Shown here: positions 47,546-57,982 of the stretch, piece after piece
Layout: every line of letters starts with the position of its first letter
Position numbering within the stretch: position 1 is the stretch's first letter
Source of the DNA: Gamsiella multidivaricata
Lineage: Eukaryota > Mortierellomycota > Mortierellomycetes > Mortierellales > Mortierellaceae
Direction of reading: 5' to 3'
NCBI RefSeq assembly: GCF_025024155.1
Contig: NW_026251749.1
Coordinates: 1-64,000 of the forward strand
Length of the DNA: 64,000 nucleotides
Made by a program: the position numbers and the translations under genes
The notes under the pieces: generated by a model
The model's input: only the letters and a program-made list of their open reading frames with translations
Database searches by the model: none
Told to the model about the DNA's origin: nothing

Positions 47546-47767
47546 CTATCCCCCCGGATCTACAATGTCACTGAGGACTCCATTGAGTTCAGATAGCAGG
47601 GCTTTACAGCGCGTTTCCATCATTTGCTTTGAAGAAGTTACATCGCTACAAATCTTTGTGGTTTCTTCATCGCCCCTAAATCTCAATGCTGAGTTAACTT
47701 TTTGCACATCGGAGCGTGCCGTTGTCTTCTCAAGCTCCAGTTTGCTTACATTGACCGCGAGTGTTTT
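47546..47767 (-). pseudogene. Orphan 3'-terminal exon, helical (coiled-coil-like), no gene body found
   Basis: After a good acceptor (eight T then AG at 47768-47777, minus strand) an open frame of 73 codons runs to a TAG at 47546-47548. It reads KTLAVNVSKLELEKTTARSD, VQKVNSALRF, ETTKICSDVTSS, MMETRCKALLSELNGVLSDI and VDPGG. The heptad-like spacing of Leu, Val and Ile between charged residues is that of an alpha-helical coiled coil and is unlikely in random DNA of this length. No start codon fits and no upstream exon was found: the minus-strand DNA beyond 47780 meets a transposon remnant. I take it as the last exon of a gene destroyed or displaced, or a gene whose other exons I cannot recognise. 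Confidence 0.45.
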
Positions 47768-48116
47768 CTAAAAAAAACCATGTCCTCATTCTCATCCTCA
47801 TCCTCATCCAAAATTCATCATCCCAAGATCTCGGCCTAGACACGACTTTCTACAAGGCGGGGCACGGCATCGACTTTGCAGACATCGATTTACTAATACC
47901 AGCCTTGAGCGTTTCTTCATAAAGCGCGTTTTCGGAACCGCCATTGCCGGTCACCAATTTCAAATGACAATCAAACGTTACCAAGGTATGGCCAACCTCT
48001 GTCTGTCATGAATCATGAAGAAAAGACAAGGCACTCGTTTATACTTTCGTTTTAGACCGCGACCGATATAGGAAGAAGGATCAACGCGAGACGAACAATC
48101 GACTAACAAATTGCGA

Positions 48117-48838
48117 ACGAGTTGGCAGTAGGTTGGGCCGAAGCCTTGGATGCTGTGGAAGATGGCTTCGACGACTACGATAATACAAGTTGCCATGCTG
48201 ACTGGAAGAATGGATGAATTGAGGAGCCATGGGCTTGGCCAGCAAAGTATGAGGGAACAGGTGATTATCACGAGAATATGAACGCACAGGTTTTTCGAGA
48301 AGTACCTGGACGAGCTGTGTCGCCACTACAAGGAAAGTCTAAGGCTTCCTGAAGTTGTATTTGTCATGGACAATGCCAAGCACCATCGTAAGGAATATCA
48401 AGGATATAGTCAGAAAAAGGTTGAGGCCGAGCAGGACGACCAGCCTGAGAAGCACAAGACTTTCTCAACTCAATAAAAGTGAGCTGCATTAGCAGCTTCT
48501 GAAGATGAACGCTAATGTCAATGTGCTCAATGCGCTCAACAAGAAGCAACTGTACGAAATGGCCAAGTGATCAGAGTACTAGATTCCTCTTGCTTCAGAG
48601 GTCATTGCCCGGAAGTAAGATTTATTGCGATGTCATGAACATTGACGTGTATATCTTATGCAGTTTTAAGACTATAACTATAACAACGCCGTTTATTTCA
48701 GGCCCCAGTCTGAGTCTAGGAGACAATGACGTAAGGGATCATGGATGCTATGGATGATATTTACAAAGGACCCTCCACTCCATTTGACTACGATGACGGG
48801 GGAGAGGCCGACGGTGGAGACGACGGGATCTGGATCCC
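48117..48838 (+). mobile_element. Decayed DDE transposon (Tc1/IS630-like transposase remnant)
   Basis: Fragments of a transposase can be read in two alternating frames with many stops: LAVGWAEALDAVEDGFDDYD, PWAWPAKYEGTGDYHENMNA, FFEKYLDELCRHYKESLRLP, EVVFVMDNAKHHRKEYQGYS, then NALNKKQLYEMAK and IPLASEVIARK. GTGDYHENMN before a VVFVMDNAKHH block is the pattern of eukaryotic DDE_3 (Tc1/mariner/IS630) transposases; the Asp at 48369-48371 would be the second catalytic Asp. At least five stops and two frameshifts make it inactive. A possible acidic tail (DDIYKGPSTPFDYDDGG) reaches 48838. I found no terminal inverted repeats and cannot fix the ends; the left end may lie as far as 47.8 kb. Confidence 0.65.
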
Positions 48839-48877
48839 ACCCTTTTGATGCTGCTGAGGAAGCTGCTTAGGTTGTTC

Positions 48878-51800
48878 TTAAAGTTCAGGAGACGATTCGA
48901 CCTCGGCACTGTCATCCACATCTAAGGGGTTGATACTCATGCTCATGTTTACGGCCATCCCCGAACTCATACTCATACCCATGTTTATACCCATGCCGTA
49001 TCCCAGCAGGTTGCCCTGGGCCTTGAGCGTGCGTGCGTGGTCCCATTCATTCAACTGGCGTGTCCACGAAATCATCCGCCACTGTTCTTGAAGTTCCTGC
49101 TGCTCCTTTTGCAAGCGTGCCAGCTCGGGTGGGAATTGGTTCATCTGATCCGTGTTATCCGGAAATAATAAATCATCATCAGAATGCTGGTTCTGCTGCT
49201 GCTGCTGTTGATGAGGATGGTGGCGGAGATGCTGCTGATGCTGTTGAATCTGTGATAAATAATGCGGGTAATTCTTGCTGGAGAGGTACCGGTTCCGATA
49301 GACGGGCTGCTGATGCTGGTAATGGTGGTAGTATGAATGCTGTGTGGAATGATATGTATAAGACGAATAGCTGTTGGTACGAGGTCGCGACGAGCTCTTG
49401 CTTCCAAATCCAGGAAGAGCCGCCATCCGCACATCTGCAGCCTGAACAAGACTGTAACTGCGACGATGCCGAGGCAATGATACAACCTGCGACAATGACC
49501 GATTTTCCATTCGGCCGGTGCAGGCGCTGAAGGGACGCCGCGTCAGCTCCTCGTAATGGACTTCTCGGCCTCTGTTGCTGTTGCTGTTGCTTTCGTCGCT
49601 GCTGGCGCTACTGATACTGCTAGTGCTTTCGAGACTAAGGCTGCTGGCATTGTTTCGATTGGCGCTCATAATCGTCTCAGTTTTAGTGGTGCCCTGATCT
49701 CGTGCCGTGTTCATAAAGGCACTGAGTGTCTCGCGTATGGTCTCGTCAATTAAAGACTTGTCCTGAGATGCCTTTGATCCTCTCCTTCTTTGAGGACTGA
49801 TTATGCCGCGGCCCATCTCGTTCTCCATGGCTGACGTCCTTGATCTAGGACGGTTGCTACCCGCTGAATAATCCTGTGGTACAATATCAGGGGTTTCGTT
49901 TCCGGTGGAAGATAGGGATGAAGCGAGCGATACCGCCGATGAAGTCATGGCTACAGATTGTTGAAGGGCCTCTAAAAGTGAATTGAGGGAGGGGCGTCCT
50001 GTTCCGTGGATTGCTTCGTCTCCGATGAAACTAGATCGATGCCGAGGATGATGATATTTGACACGAGGCGGTGAGTCGCCTTTGATGCCCAGGTCTTCAA
50101 TCAAAGACGACTCATCCATATCATCCTCATCGTCATCCGAATAAGATTCTGCCTCTGCTCGTTCTCTCTCCTTTTGCTGGGCCAGCTCCTGTTCCATCTC
50201 CTGATCCAGCTCGAACTCCAGATCCATAATCTCGTTCGTGAGATGTAGCATACTTCTCCGCAACTGATGGTACGTCTCAGTGTTGAAGACAGAGTGATGA
50301 AGTGCATCAAAGATTGGGAACGGGCATAACTCGAACAGCTGACGATTGAATTGCTCCTGGGGCTGTGTAGCATGGCGTGTTGGCTTGACGAATAAAATCA
50401 CCCGAAACGCCTTGGCAGTCGCTACGTCGATATGCTCCATCTTCCAGACAGGATCCTGATCCATCGCCACCATACCCTGATGCGATGGGGTCAAGTCTAA
50501 TTTTGACAGCTCAGGGGACATAGAAAAGAGCTGTTGCGAGTCCAGCTGAATAGTTGGCTGAGGGGAACTCGCGCTCTGCATCATGACCTGCATAGTGTCT
50601 AATGTGTACAAGTCCGAGGGATTCCATTTGAGCTGCGTGAGGCGCGATAGAGTTGCAGTTGAATGTGCAAATTCGACCTTGAGGTGGTGCATGGGATCGT
50701 CCTTCGATACAGCGCAGTTTTTGGCCAGTTGATCCGAGTCTAGAGATGCAGTCGAACACACCCACTTCCATTCTTCAGACGAAAGCTCAGTCTTATCTCT
50801 CAGTTTGACGAGAGGGATGCATGTTCTACGTTTCCTTGGGACGAGGATCTGCAGACCCGACATGGTGCTTTCGGTATAGTACAATCCAACATAGAGGCCC
50901 GATGAGGGCTTCGAAACTATTACCGTAATGTCGGTGCCAGGATTAGTATAAGCTCTAGTTCGATATGCTTCCGTTGCTCAAATGTAACCTAGTACTGTAT
51001 ACACTTACCTCGGACATTGTCATAGTAGTTGGTGAGATTCGACCAGATCTCCTCCTTTCTTGTGTAGACCGAGTTTGAGACAGAATCGATGTGTCGCCAC
51101 CTAAACGATCCCATCTGTATCAGCTCCGGTGCGATGTGCTCCTTGATGTCATCGCGGACGTACTGAACTGCGATAACACTTTTGGCACCGACCAGCGGCA
51201 TATCGATAACTTTGTCGTACAATAGATCAATTGGAGGGCTCCCAAGTTTGCTCTGCAACTCCTCCACCGCTGCCACGTACTCCTGCCTGAGCGAGTTTTC
51301 AGCTCTATAATCCACCTTTCGATCCAAATATTCATAAACCAAGGATTGGCGATTTGGACATGCTGAGGAGCGATCCATCGAGACTGAGCTGACGGTTAAT
51401 TTTGAGCCGTTACTACTTGTGCCATTGGTGATGGTGCCGTTGTTGGTTGGACCGGTAGTACTGCTGACGCTGCCACGCTTTGACCTTGGGAATGATCCGC
51501 GCGAACTTGGTGGAGAGAGCGTTGAGATGGCTGAAGATTCTGCGAAGGGGGATATTGGTCTCGGTTCTGGAGAAGCGGCTGCAGACCTTGGGTTCCGAAT
51601 TCGCTTGGTTGGAGGATCCGAGGCCCAATCGAGTGTCGTTTTGAACATCCAAGCAAAATCTGAGGAGTCAGAATCAAAATTGTAGTAGCTGGCGAGGCCT
51701 CCGATGGTTGAGATAAGGACCGTTGGGGGGATCCCGCTGGGGCTGAGCAGGATTTTTTTGTCGCTGTTGAGGATGATGACGGAAAGATAGATGCTTCCGT

Positions 51801-51985
51801 TCTCGAACTTTGAGACGAACTGGTCATCTGTTGTCCGGAAAAAGCTGAAGAGGCGATGATGATCGATGGGTGATGAGGGACCACGGAGGATAGAAGAATC
51901 GCGTAAAGAAGACTAGGGTTTGCGTACAGAGAAGTCGATGCGATGAGACGATGAGAGACACCTTTGAGCAGGAATAACGACGCAT
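48878..51985 (-). CDS. 988-residue protein of unknown function with two conserved-looking blocks and Gln/His tract
   Basis: Three exons (51985-51962, 51912-51009, 50916-48878) join in phase to 988 residues. The first exon has only eight codons (MRRYSCSK) and ends at a 49-base intron; without it the long upstream part of exon 2 has no start. Residues 25-115 (FFRTTDDQFVSKFENGSIYL, ILNSDKKILLSPSGIPPTVL, ISTIGGLASYYNFDSDSSDF, AWMFKTTLDW) look like a folded domain, as do residues 200-300 (VYEYLDRKVDYRAENSLRQE, AKSVIAVQYVRDD) and 310-560. An acidic Glu/Ser region, Ser-rich stretches and a His/Gln run (about 880-900) follow. There is no signal peptide or clear membrane span. I do not recognise the family. 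The protein is probably expressed, given clean splice sites and codon use like its neighbours. Confidence 0.75.
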
Positions 51986-52222
51986 GGTGCACGTGGCTCT
52001 ACCTTGGATGGCTCTACTGGCGTGCGGGGAATAGCCTCGAAATATAGCGGTGTCTTTCTCCGCAACTCCAGAGATTTCTATTTTGGACGCGACAAGTGAG
52101 ACATGTGAGCTGGCGCGTGCGTAGAGACACGAACAACAAGGTGTCTGTGCGGCTACAGAAATGTACGTGTGTGTACCACATACCGCACCCTTGAATGTAA
52201 TGTCTGAAATCCGTGTGTCGTC
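51986..52222. promoter_or_regulatory. Short divergent interval before the 988-residue protein gene
   Basis: 237 bases between the minus-strand start at 51985 and a tentative plus-strand start at 52223. It contains several GTGTGT runs (52140-52175). No named site seen. Confidence 0.3.
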
Positions 52223-52719
52223 ATGGATCCATCCTCCGTGCTTTCTGCTGTACCTGTACGGGCCCGCCAGGAAAAAGAAAGAAGCTGTCGTCAGTCGTTA
52301 CGAAACCAAGCCCTTTCAGGAGTGGTGGCAGGCACAGCCCTTTTGAGTGTAGGGTCATCTTACATCGCGAAAGTCCAGTCCTCGGGTATAGACAGTGTGG
52401 TGCAGACCTATTTGCACAAAAAGAGAGAGGGGGAGAAGGGAAATTGTCAGGTCAAACTGAGATCAGTGAACTGTGCCCCTCATACTGCTATATCTCCTTG
52501 TCTTTTCAACGCAAACGTACCTGCTCGACGGCAGAGCGACAGGTCGCATCCTGGACAAACCCAAAGACGCGCTCCTGCTTGCGTCCATCCTCCATGAGTG
52601 ATACCTTGACCTGGTTCGTCATTGGTATTCCTGGCATCGCGTATTATATGTTGCAACAGAAAAGAAAACGTCGTGTAGAGATATCAGCACAAGAACTTTG
52701 GACTGAAGTGGCGGAATAG
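52223..52719 (+). CDS. Possible small two-helix membrane protein (tentative)
   Basis: A model with exons 52223-52385 and 52535-52719 gives 115 residues. It has two hydrophobic stretches, LSGVVAGTALLSVGSSYIA (about 33-51) and TWFVIGIPGIAYYML (about 86-100), the second followed by a basic segment QQKRKRR and an acidic end ELWTEVAE. The splice pair (G/GTATAG and GGCAG/AG) is in phase, but other choices exist, and another frame of exon 1 (ETKPFQEWWQAQPF) is also protein-like. The last exon, ending at the TAG at 52717-52719, is the best supported part. It could be a mitochondrial or ER small membrane protein; I do not recognise it. Confidence 0.35.
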
Positions 52720-52864
52720 CTAGTGAGGATCGATGGTGGAAGTGGATGTGTTTTTTCGGTTGGAAGCGTGAAAGGAACAGGCCGGAAGATAACAGCCGCG
52801 AAGGTAGGGAATCAAATCAATAGTGATGGATACCTTTTTATAAGAAGCGTTGCTTAGGTGGTTT

Positions 52865-52910
52865 TTGTTGTTGTTGCTGTTGTTGCTGTTGCTGCTGCTG
52901 CTGCTGCTGC
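52865..52910. repeat. (TTG/CTG)n triplet repeat
   Basis: About fifteen TTG and CTG triplets outside any supported coding frame. Confidence 0.85.
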
Positions 52911-54608
52911 AAGTTCGCAGGAGGGATGGCAATGGTTCTAGTGTTGCGTTACACTCACTAGGAAATTTGTTTGTCTACGAACACGTCAACAGAGCCAACA
53001 GATGTAAACAAGAACTCGATCAGACAACTAGTTTTTGTAGTTTTGCAGGAGGGCTGATAATGGTGAAGGGGAGATGGTGCGAAGTGTGGATGATAGGAGG
53101 CGACAGAAAGTGAACAATGGGATATGAGTGAAAGATAGAGATTTCTTTTGCAGACTAGGAGCTTGGGAAACAATATAAAGGTAGGATAGGTATAAGATAT
53201 AGCGTAGGCAGGAATGGACATGAATACTGATCCACTCCTTTTTTTTTTCTTTCTCTTGTAGCCTCTTAATCTCCCTCGTTCAGTCCATGTAATGCATCCC
53301 TGGGGCTGCTGTACCGATCATGTCAGCAAGCATTATACAGTTGAGACGCATAGGAACAAACATAGAGAAACATGACTCCAAGTGCTTGGTGCTTGTCTAG
53401 ACAGTAACACCTCTCTAAGGCATCGATTCAGATACGCCCTAGTCTTGGCCCATTGATGCTCACAGAGCAATGGCACACCCTCGCCCGAAGAGGTGCGACA
53501 GAGGTATTCAATCGTTCAATCGTTCGGGAAGGTACGTACAAGGGAGTAGGATTTTACTAGTTTTTTTGCAGGAAAATCTAGGGGGTTGAGCTGGACTGGA
53601 CAAGGCAGCAGCTGTTTCATCCTGGGTGGTTTGGCGCCGTCTTCGGGAATGGTCCGCCCAAGTGTCGAAACAAAGGATTGATCAGTTATTAACAAAACGG
53701 TGGATGGTGCACGCGGGAGCGGGAGCAGGAGAAGAGAGGGACAATGTGTGGTATCAGAGAATCGGAGATTGAGAGAGGGGCCACGGCGACTTGAGAGAAA
53801 CGAAGAGAAGGGAGGAGAAGAGGCGACGAAGAGAGTGCGCTAGCAATGCCGGCGGTGAACGGAGTCGAGAAGTGAAAGAGGGAGGGAGGAGGGGGGGCGG
53901 GGGGTGTTCTCTCAAGGGCTGGATGGGAAGAGAAAGGAAAGGCGTCGATATGCAAAAAAAAGATATAAAAAAATCGACGGCGCACACACTTCTACTCCCT
54001 TTTTCCTTTTTCTTCTGGCATGGCCTCACGGAGAGAACAATCGGTGTCAGCCTTCCTCCTCCTTGGCTTCTTCAGTAGGGGGTAAGTCGCCCCATGCCCG
54101 TGCATGGATCGGTGCGCCAGATCCCACAGGGCATCTACGGTCCTCAGATGTAGGTGCCGCATTCTCCCCTTATCCCTGCAACAGCGGGCAATCGATCGAT
54201 CAGCTTACACATCCCCGTTCCTTCCCCACCCCTCGTCTAGCTTGTTTCTTTATTGCTGCGTCAGTTAGTGAACCCTGCTTTTGTTCTTTTTGTTCTTTGA
54301 TTCTTCTGGGGTTCTGAAATTCATGCCCATCTCCCAACCAGCGGGTATATGTGCGCATTTGTGTGTTATGATTGCCTCTAGTTCAGGGGCTACACAAACA
54401 GCGCAACGCTGCATGATCCGCGACGCGAGGAGATCCAGCGATTTTTCTGATCTTTACAGTTCCCGCTCTGCGCTTTTCAATGCTTGTTACGTTCATGCGT
54501 CGAGTTTCAAAACGGTGACATACCCGAAAAGAATAGAACTCTTGAGAACAAGATTGTCTCACTCCGGGAAGATCGGACACACCAGGGAACGCGCAGGCCA
54601 TCAGCTGG

Positions 54609-54666
54609 ACAACAACAACAACAACAGCACCAACAACAACGACAACAGCAACAGCAAAAGCAGCAA
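54609..54666. repeat. (AAC/CAG)n triplet repeat
   Basis: Imperfect run of AAC, ACA and CAG triplets. If translated in the open frame it would give Asn/Ser-rich sequence; no coding role is supported. Confidence 0.8.
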
Positions 54667-55170
54667 TAAGCGTGCGCCCATTTCGTCCAAGCTTCCCGCC
54701 TATGCAGTAGAGTTCAGCAGGTGGATACGAGGGGTCTGACCCTGCCACTGGTATGTGCGTGTATATGTGTTTCGCATGAATCCTTTCTCTTTCTGGCAAG
54801 CAAGAAGCACGCGTCCATGAAAGTCGTGGAACCCTGTATGAACTGTGCACCGCTTGCACGTGCCGCCGGCCAACCCCCAGACACCTTTGGCCACGCAGAT
54901 GTGCATGGGCCTGATGTTCGTGTACAGTACACATGTACTTGCTCGGCCGCTCTGTACGTGTCCACGCTACACGCTGAAATCCGAGCACTCGATTGGCTGG
55001 TTGCGCCACCAAACCGTCCACACTTGACTCAGCCGAGACCATCTCCTTCCAGCTTATCACTCCGTCATTTATGCCCGGCTTCTCATCCATACAAGAATCA
55101 TCGCTCCTCGCTGGAAAGAACCAGAGCAACTGTATACATTACATCCATCCGTACATCCATCCAACCGTGC

Positions 55171-57744
55171 ATGCTTTACACAATGCCATGCTCAGAGGGT
55201 CAGTTTATCTTTTTTATTTTTTGTTTTTTTTGTTTGTACGCTCATGTTAGCTCTATCATTGCCCACCCAAACTAACAACGCGCCCCCTCTCCTGCATCCT
55301 TTTTTCATCAACCTAAACAGATTCCACAACAGATTCTACTACAACCACCCTTACAGATCCCTTTACCGATGGCGGCCATACCACGGATCATCCAGGAACT
55401 GAGAATGCCATGGACGTCGATCAGCAAGAGGACCAGATGGAAAGCGACACAGACTCGACTACCTCGACTTCATTGCCAACTTCCTTCTTGTCGGGAATCA
55501 GGACACTGGAGCAAAGGCGAGTCTCAGCTTCTGTGCTGTCCACACCGCAGACCAGCCTGAACCTTTCGCTCCTGGATGGAGAACGAGCAACGGCCATCCC
55601 GAAGAGGCGTGTTTTGAAGAAACTGTCGCAACTCGACGATGATGATTGCATATCGACCCCTACAAAAATCAATAGATCCACTGCGCCTCTTCAGCCTATA
55701 TTTGCGCGGTCAAACTCGCTGCTATCACTGATGCATGAGAAGGGGACATTATTGGGCAAACACCCGCAAACTCCAAGTCCATGCGAGGAACGATCAACAC
55801 GGACAAAGGGCTTCAAGAGTCTTAGCAGCGGTATGAAAGGTGGGAGTGAAAGAGCATTCTTTACGTTGCGCGGTATGAGCATGAGGGGGATCTTTCTCAA
55901 AACTAATTTTGAACGACTCGACGGTTATCGGCCTGGGCCATCTGAAGGCAGCAACAGACCGATAGAGGCGTTAGGTCTCTCGCAGTCGGACACTTCAGGA
56001 TCAGAAAGTACCACGCCATCGTTCTCACCAATAGCGCCGTTCTCGCCTATACTCCCTCCGAACTTTGGGACGCCGCCGGGGACGCCTTCGCGGGCCGATT
56101 CCTTCGACCTGTTTACCTCAGTACCACAGTCACCGATCGCTTCACCATTTGGACTTGGTCGTAGCGATGATAATCCGTTCTTGGGATCAACTAGTCGAAG
56201 ACCTCGTTTCGAAATGGACTATCTGTCGGAGAGCCAATGGTACTCGGACTATCCTCATCATCTAACAAAGGAGTATCTTGAGGAGTTGTTCAACCTGGAC
56301 AAGCGAGGTATGGACTATGTCAACTTGAATGCAGGTGCATAATATTTAGTGGTATTTTCGCATACTGACGATTATGTTCTTTTCTTGTAGTCATGTTTAC
56401 GGAGACAAAGTCGGGTTCAAGGAATTATCCTGATTACCTGAAATCCAACTTTTATGTCAGCGAGACACTGCTCGGGAAAGGCGACTTTGCTGATGTGCTG
56501 AAAGTACAGAACAAGCACAACAAGGAATTCTATGCTGTGAAGCGACTCGTGAGGACTGTTCAAGGAGCCATGGAGAGGTACGAAGTATTCGTGGAGAGCA
56601 ATGGCTATATAACTTCGAGGGCGCTTCGGAACTTCAATCGAAACTAACGTCCATACTCTTTTTTTTTTTTTTTTAACGATGAACAGAAAGCGATATTTGA
56701 ATGAAGTCAGGAATATGTGGCGCGTGGAAAAGTGCCCGAATGTGCTGCAGTTGTTAGAGGCTTGGGAGCAGAGAGGCAAGATCTATATGAAGATGGAGCT
56801 GTGCAGACTCGGAAGGTAAGTTAGGGGACTTTTTTTTCGAGTGATAGACTTGAAACTGAGCTTGAGAGGAAATGATTGCTGATGCTGGCCATATTTGGTT
56901 TTCTATCTTCTAGTCTAAAATCAGCTCTGCTAGCACAGAAAAAATATGGAGGGTTCAATGAACGACGAGCATGGAGGTGTCTCGCAGATCTTGCATCGGT
57001 AAGAGTCGATAACCAGGGAATTTGGTCCGCTTTCTGTATCTGCCATAGTCTAACTCGTCTTTGCTCATTTCCTCTCCATCCAAACGATAGGGTCTGCGCG
57101 CCATTCACGACAGCAATATCATTCATCTGGACATCAAACCAGAGAACGTCTTTATCACTGCGGCAGGCTCCCTGAAGATTGGCGATTTTGGACTATCAAT
57201 CACCTACCCAGTCGAGACGAAGGATGTCACTGAGGGAGACAAGTATTATATGGCTCAGGAACTGCTGAACGGAGAGTGTGGGAAGCACTCGGATATCTTT
57301 AGTCTGGGAATGACTCTTTATGAGATGGTCACGAATCAGGTGGACGATCTCCCGGGAGAGGGTCGACTCTGGCATCGCCTCAGAGACGGGGACTTTGACA
57401 TGAAGGAGTACATGACTGAGGATATCGTTTCACTGCCGCCCTCATCGTCGGATGACACTTCTGGAAAAGATCAACAAGCAGCAACTTCTACGTCCTTGCC
57501 AGCAGCGACAGGTACAACTCCACATACGACTATCAAGATATTTGGCTACCACAAACTGTTCTCAAAAGAGCTACTGGACCTGATCAAGAAAATGATGCAG
57601 CCAACATATGAGCAGCGACCGACAGCAGCGGCGATTCTGAAGACTCCAAGAGTCCACGAGATCCTGGCAAAGCACAGCGAGAATGGCAGCAAAGGCGTGC
57701 GAACGGACGAAGCTATGAGCGGTCTCTTGTTGCAGTCAATCTAG
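55171..57744 (+). CDS. Wee1-like protein kinase
   Basis: Exons 55321-56334, 56391-56577, 56687-56815, 56914-56998 and 57091-57744 are secure; a short first exon 55171-55198 (donor GAGG/GTCAGT) is a proposal that gives about 698 residues. An internal ATG at 55410 is an alternative start. The N-terminal 340 residues are Ser/Thr-Pro rich (many SP/TP sites, as expected of a cell-cycle target). The kinase domain begins KSNFYVSETLLGKGDFADV and has YAVKRL, HLDIKPENVFI with Asp495, KIGDFGLS with Asp513, and GDKYYMAQELL then HSDIFSLGMTLYEM. HLDIKPEN and the EGD.YY.A.E stretch are the Wee1/Swe1 pattern; Wee1 phosphorylates the inhibitory Tyr of Cdk1. The glycine loop GKGDFADV is unusual. A low-complexity insert sits at about 600-630. 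A Myt1-like role cannot be excluded, but no membrane segment is seen. Confidence 0.88.
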
Positions 57745-57982
57745 CGAACTTTTTTTTCTTCTTCTTCTTCATCCTGTTCATCCTTGAAAGGATCATTCAT
57801 TGCATTGTACCGCATTGCGCGTTAGTACTGAAGCGTACCGACATCCTGAACATATAATTAAAGCGTGTGCGCCTTTGATAGCTTTGCAGATGATTATGCG
57901 ATCATTGCTTGATTATTTATGATGAAGTGAATCTATGGGATGATACAAAGAGCAGCTCGCCGTTGCACCTTAAATGCCCTCT
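57745..57982. terminator. Convergent 3' region, WEE1-like and DDT genes
   Basis: 238 bases between two stop codons. AT-rich, with a CTT run after the kinase stop (57750-57770). No strong AATAAA on the plus strand; ATAATTAAAG near 57856 is a possible variant. Confidence 0.35.

Larger units (their letters stand above)
52720..55170. other. Gene-poor 2.45 kb with purine/pyrimidine tracts
   Basis: No gene supported. Contents: a TTG/CTG triplet repeat (52865-52910), a purine-rich tract on plus (53715-53910, AGAG, GGAGG), a pyrimidine-rich tract (53990-54060), and an AAC/CAG triplet run (54609-54666) in a 152-codon frame (54281-54739) that has no other protein-like feature. The right part is the promoter and leader of the Wee1-like kinase, whose 5' exons are uncertain. 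Confidence 0.45.

Noticed and set aside
49033..49530. 165-codon frame antisense to the 988-residue protein
   Set aside because: Lies opposite a Gln/His-rich coding stretch and has the composition expected of its complement.
54281..54739. 152-codon frame with an Asn/Ser run
   Set aside because: The Asn run is the translation of an AAC/CAG repeat; the rest has mixed composition, and no in-phase splice to the Wee1-like gene was found.
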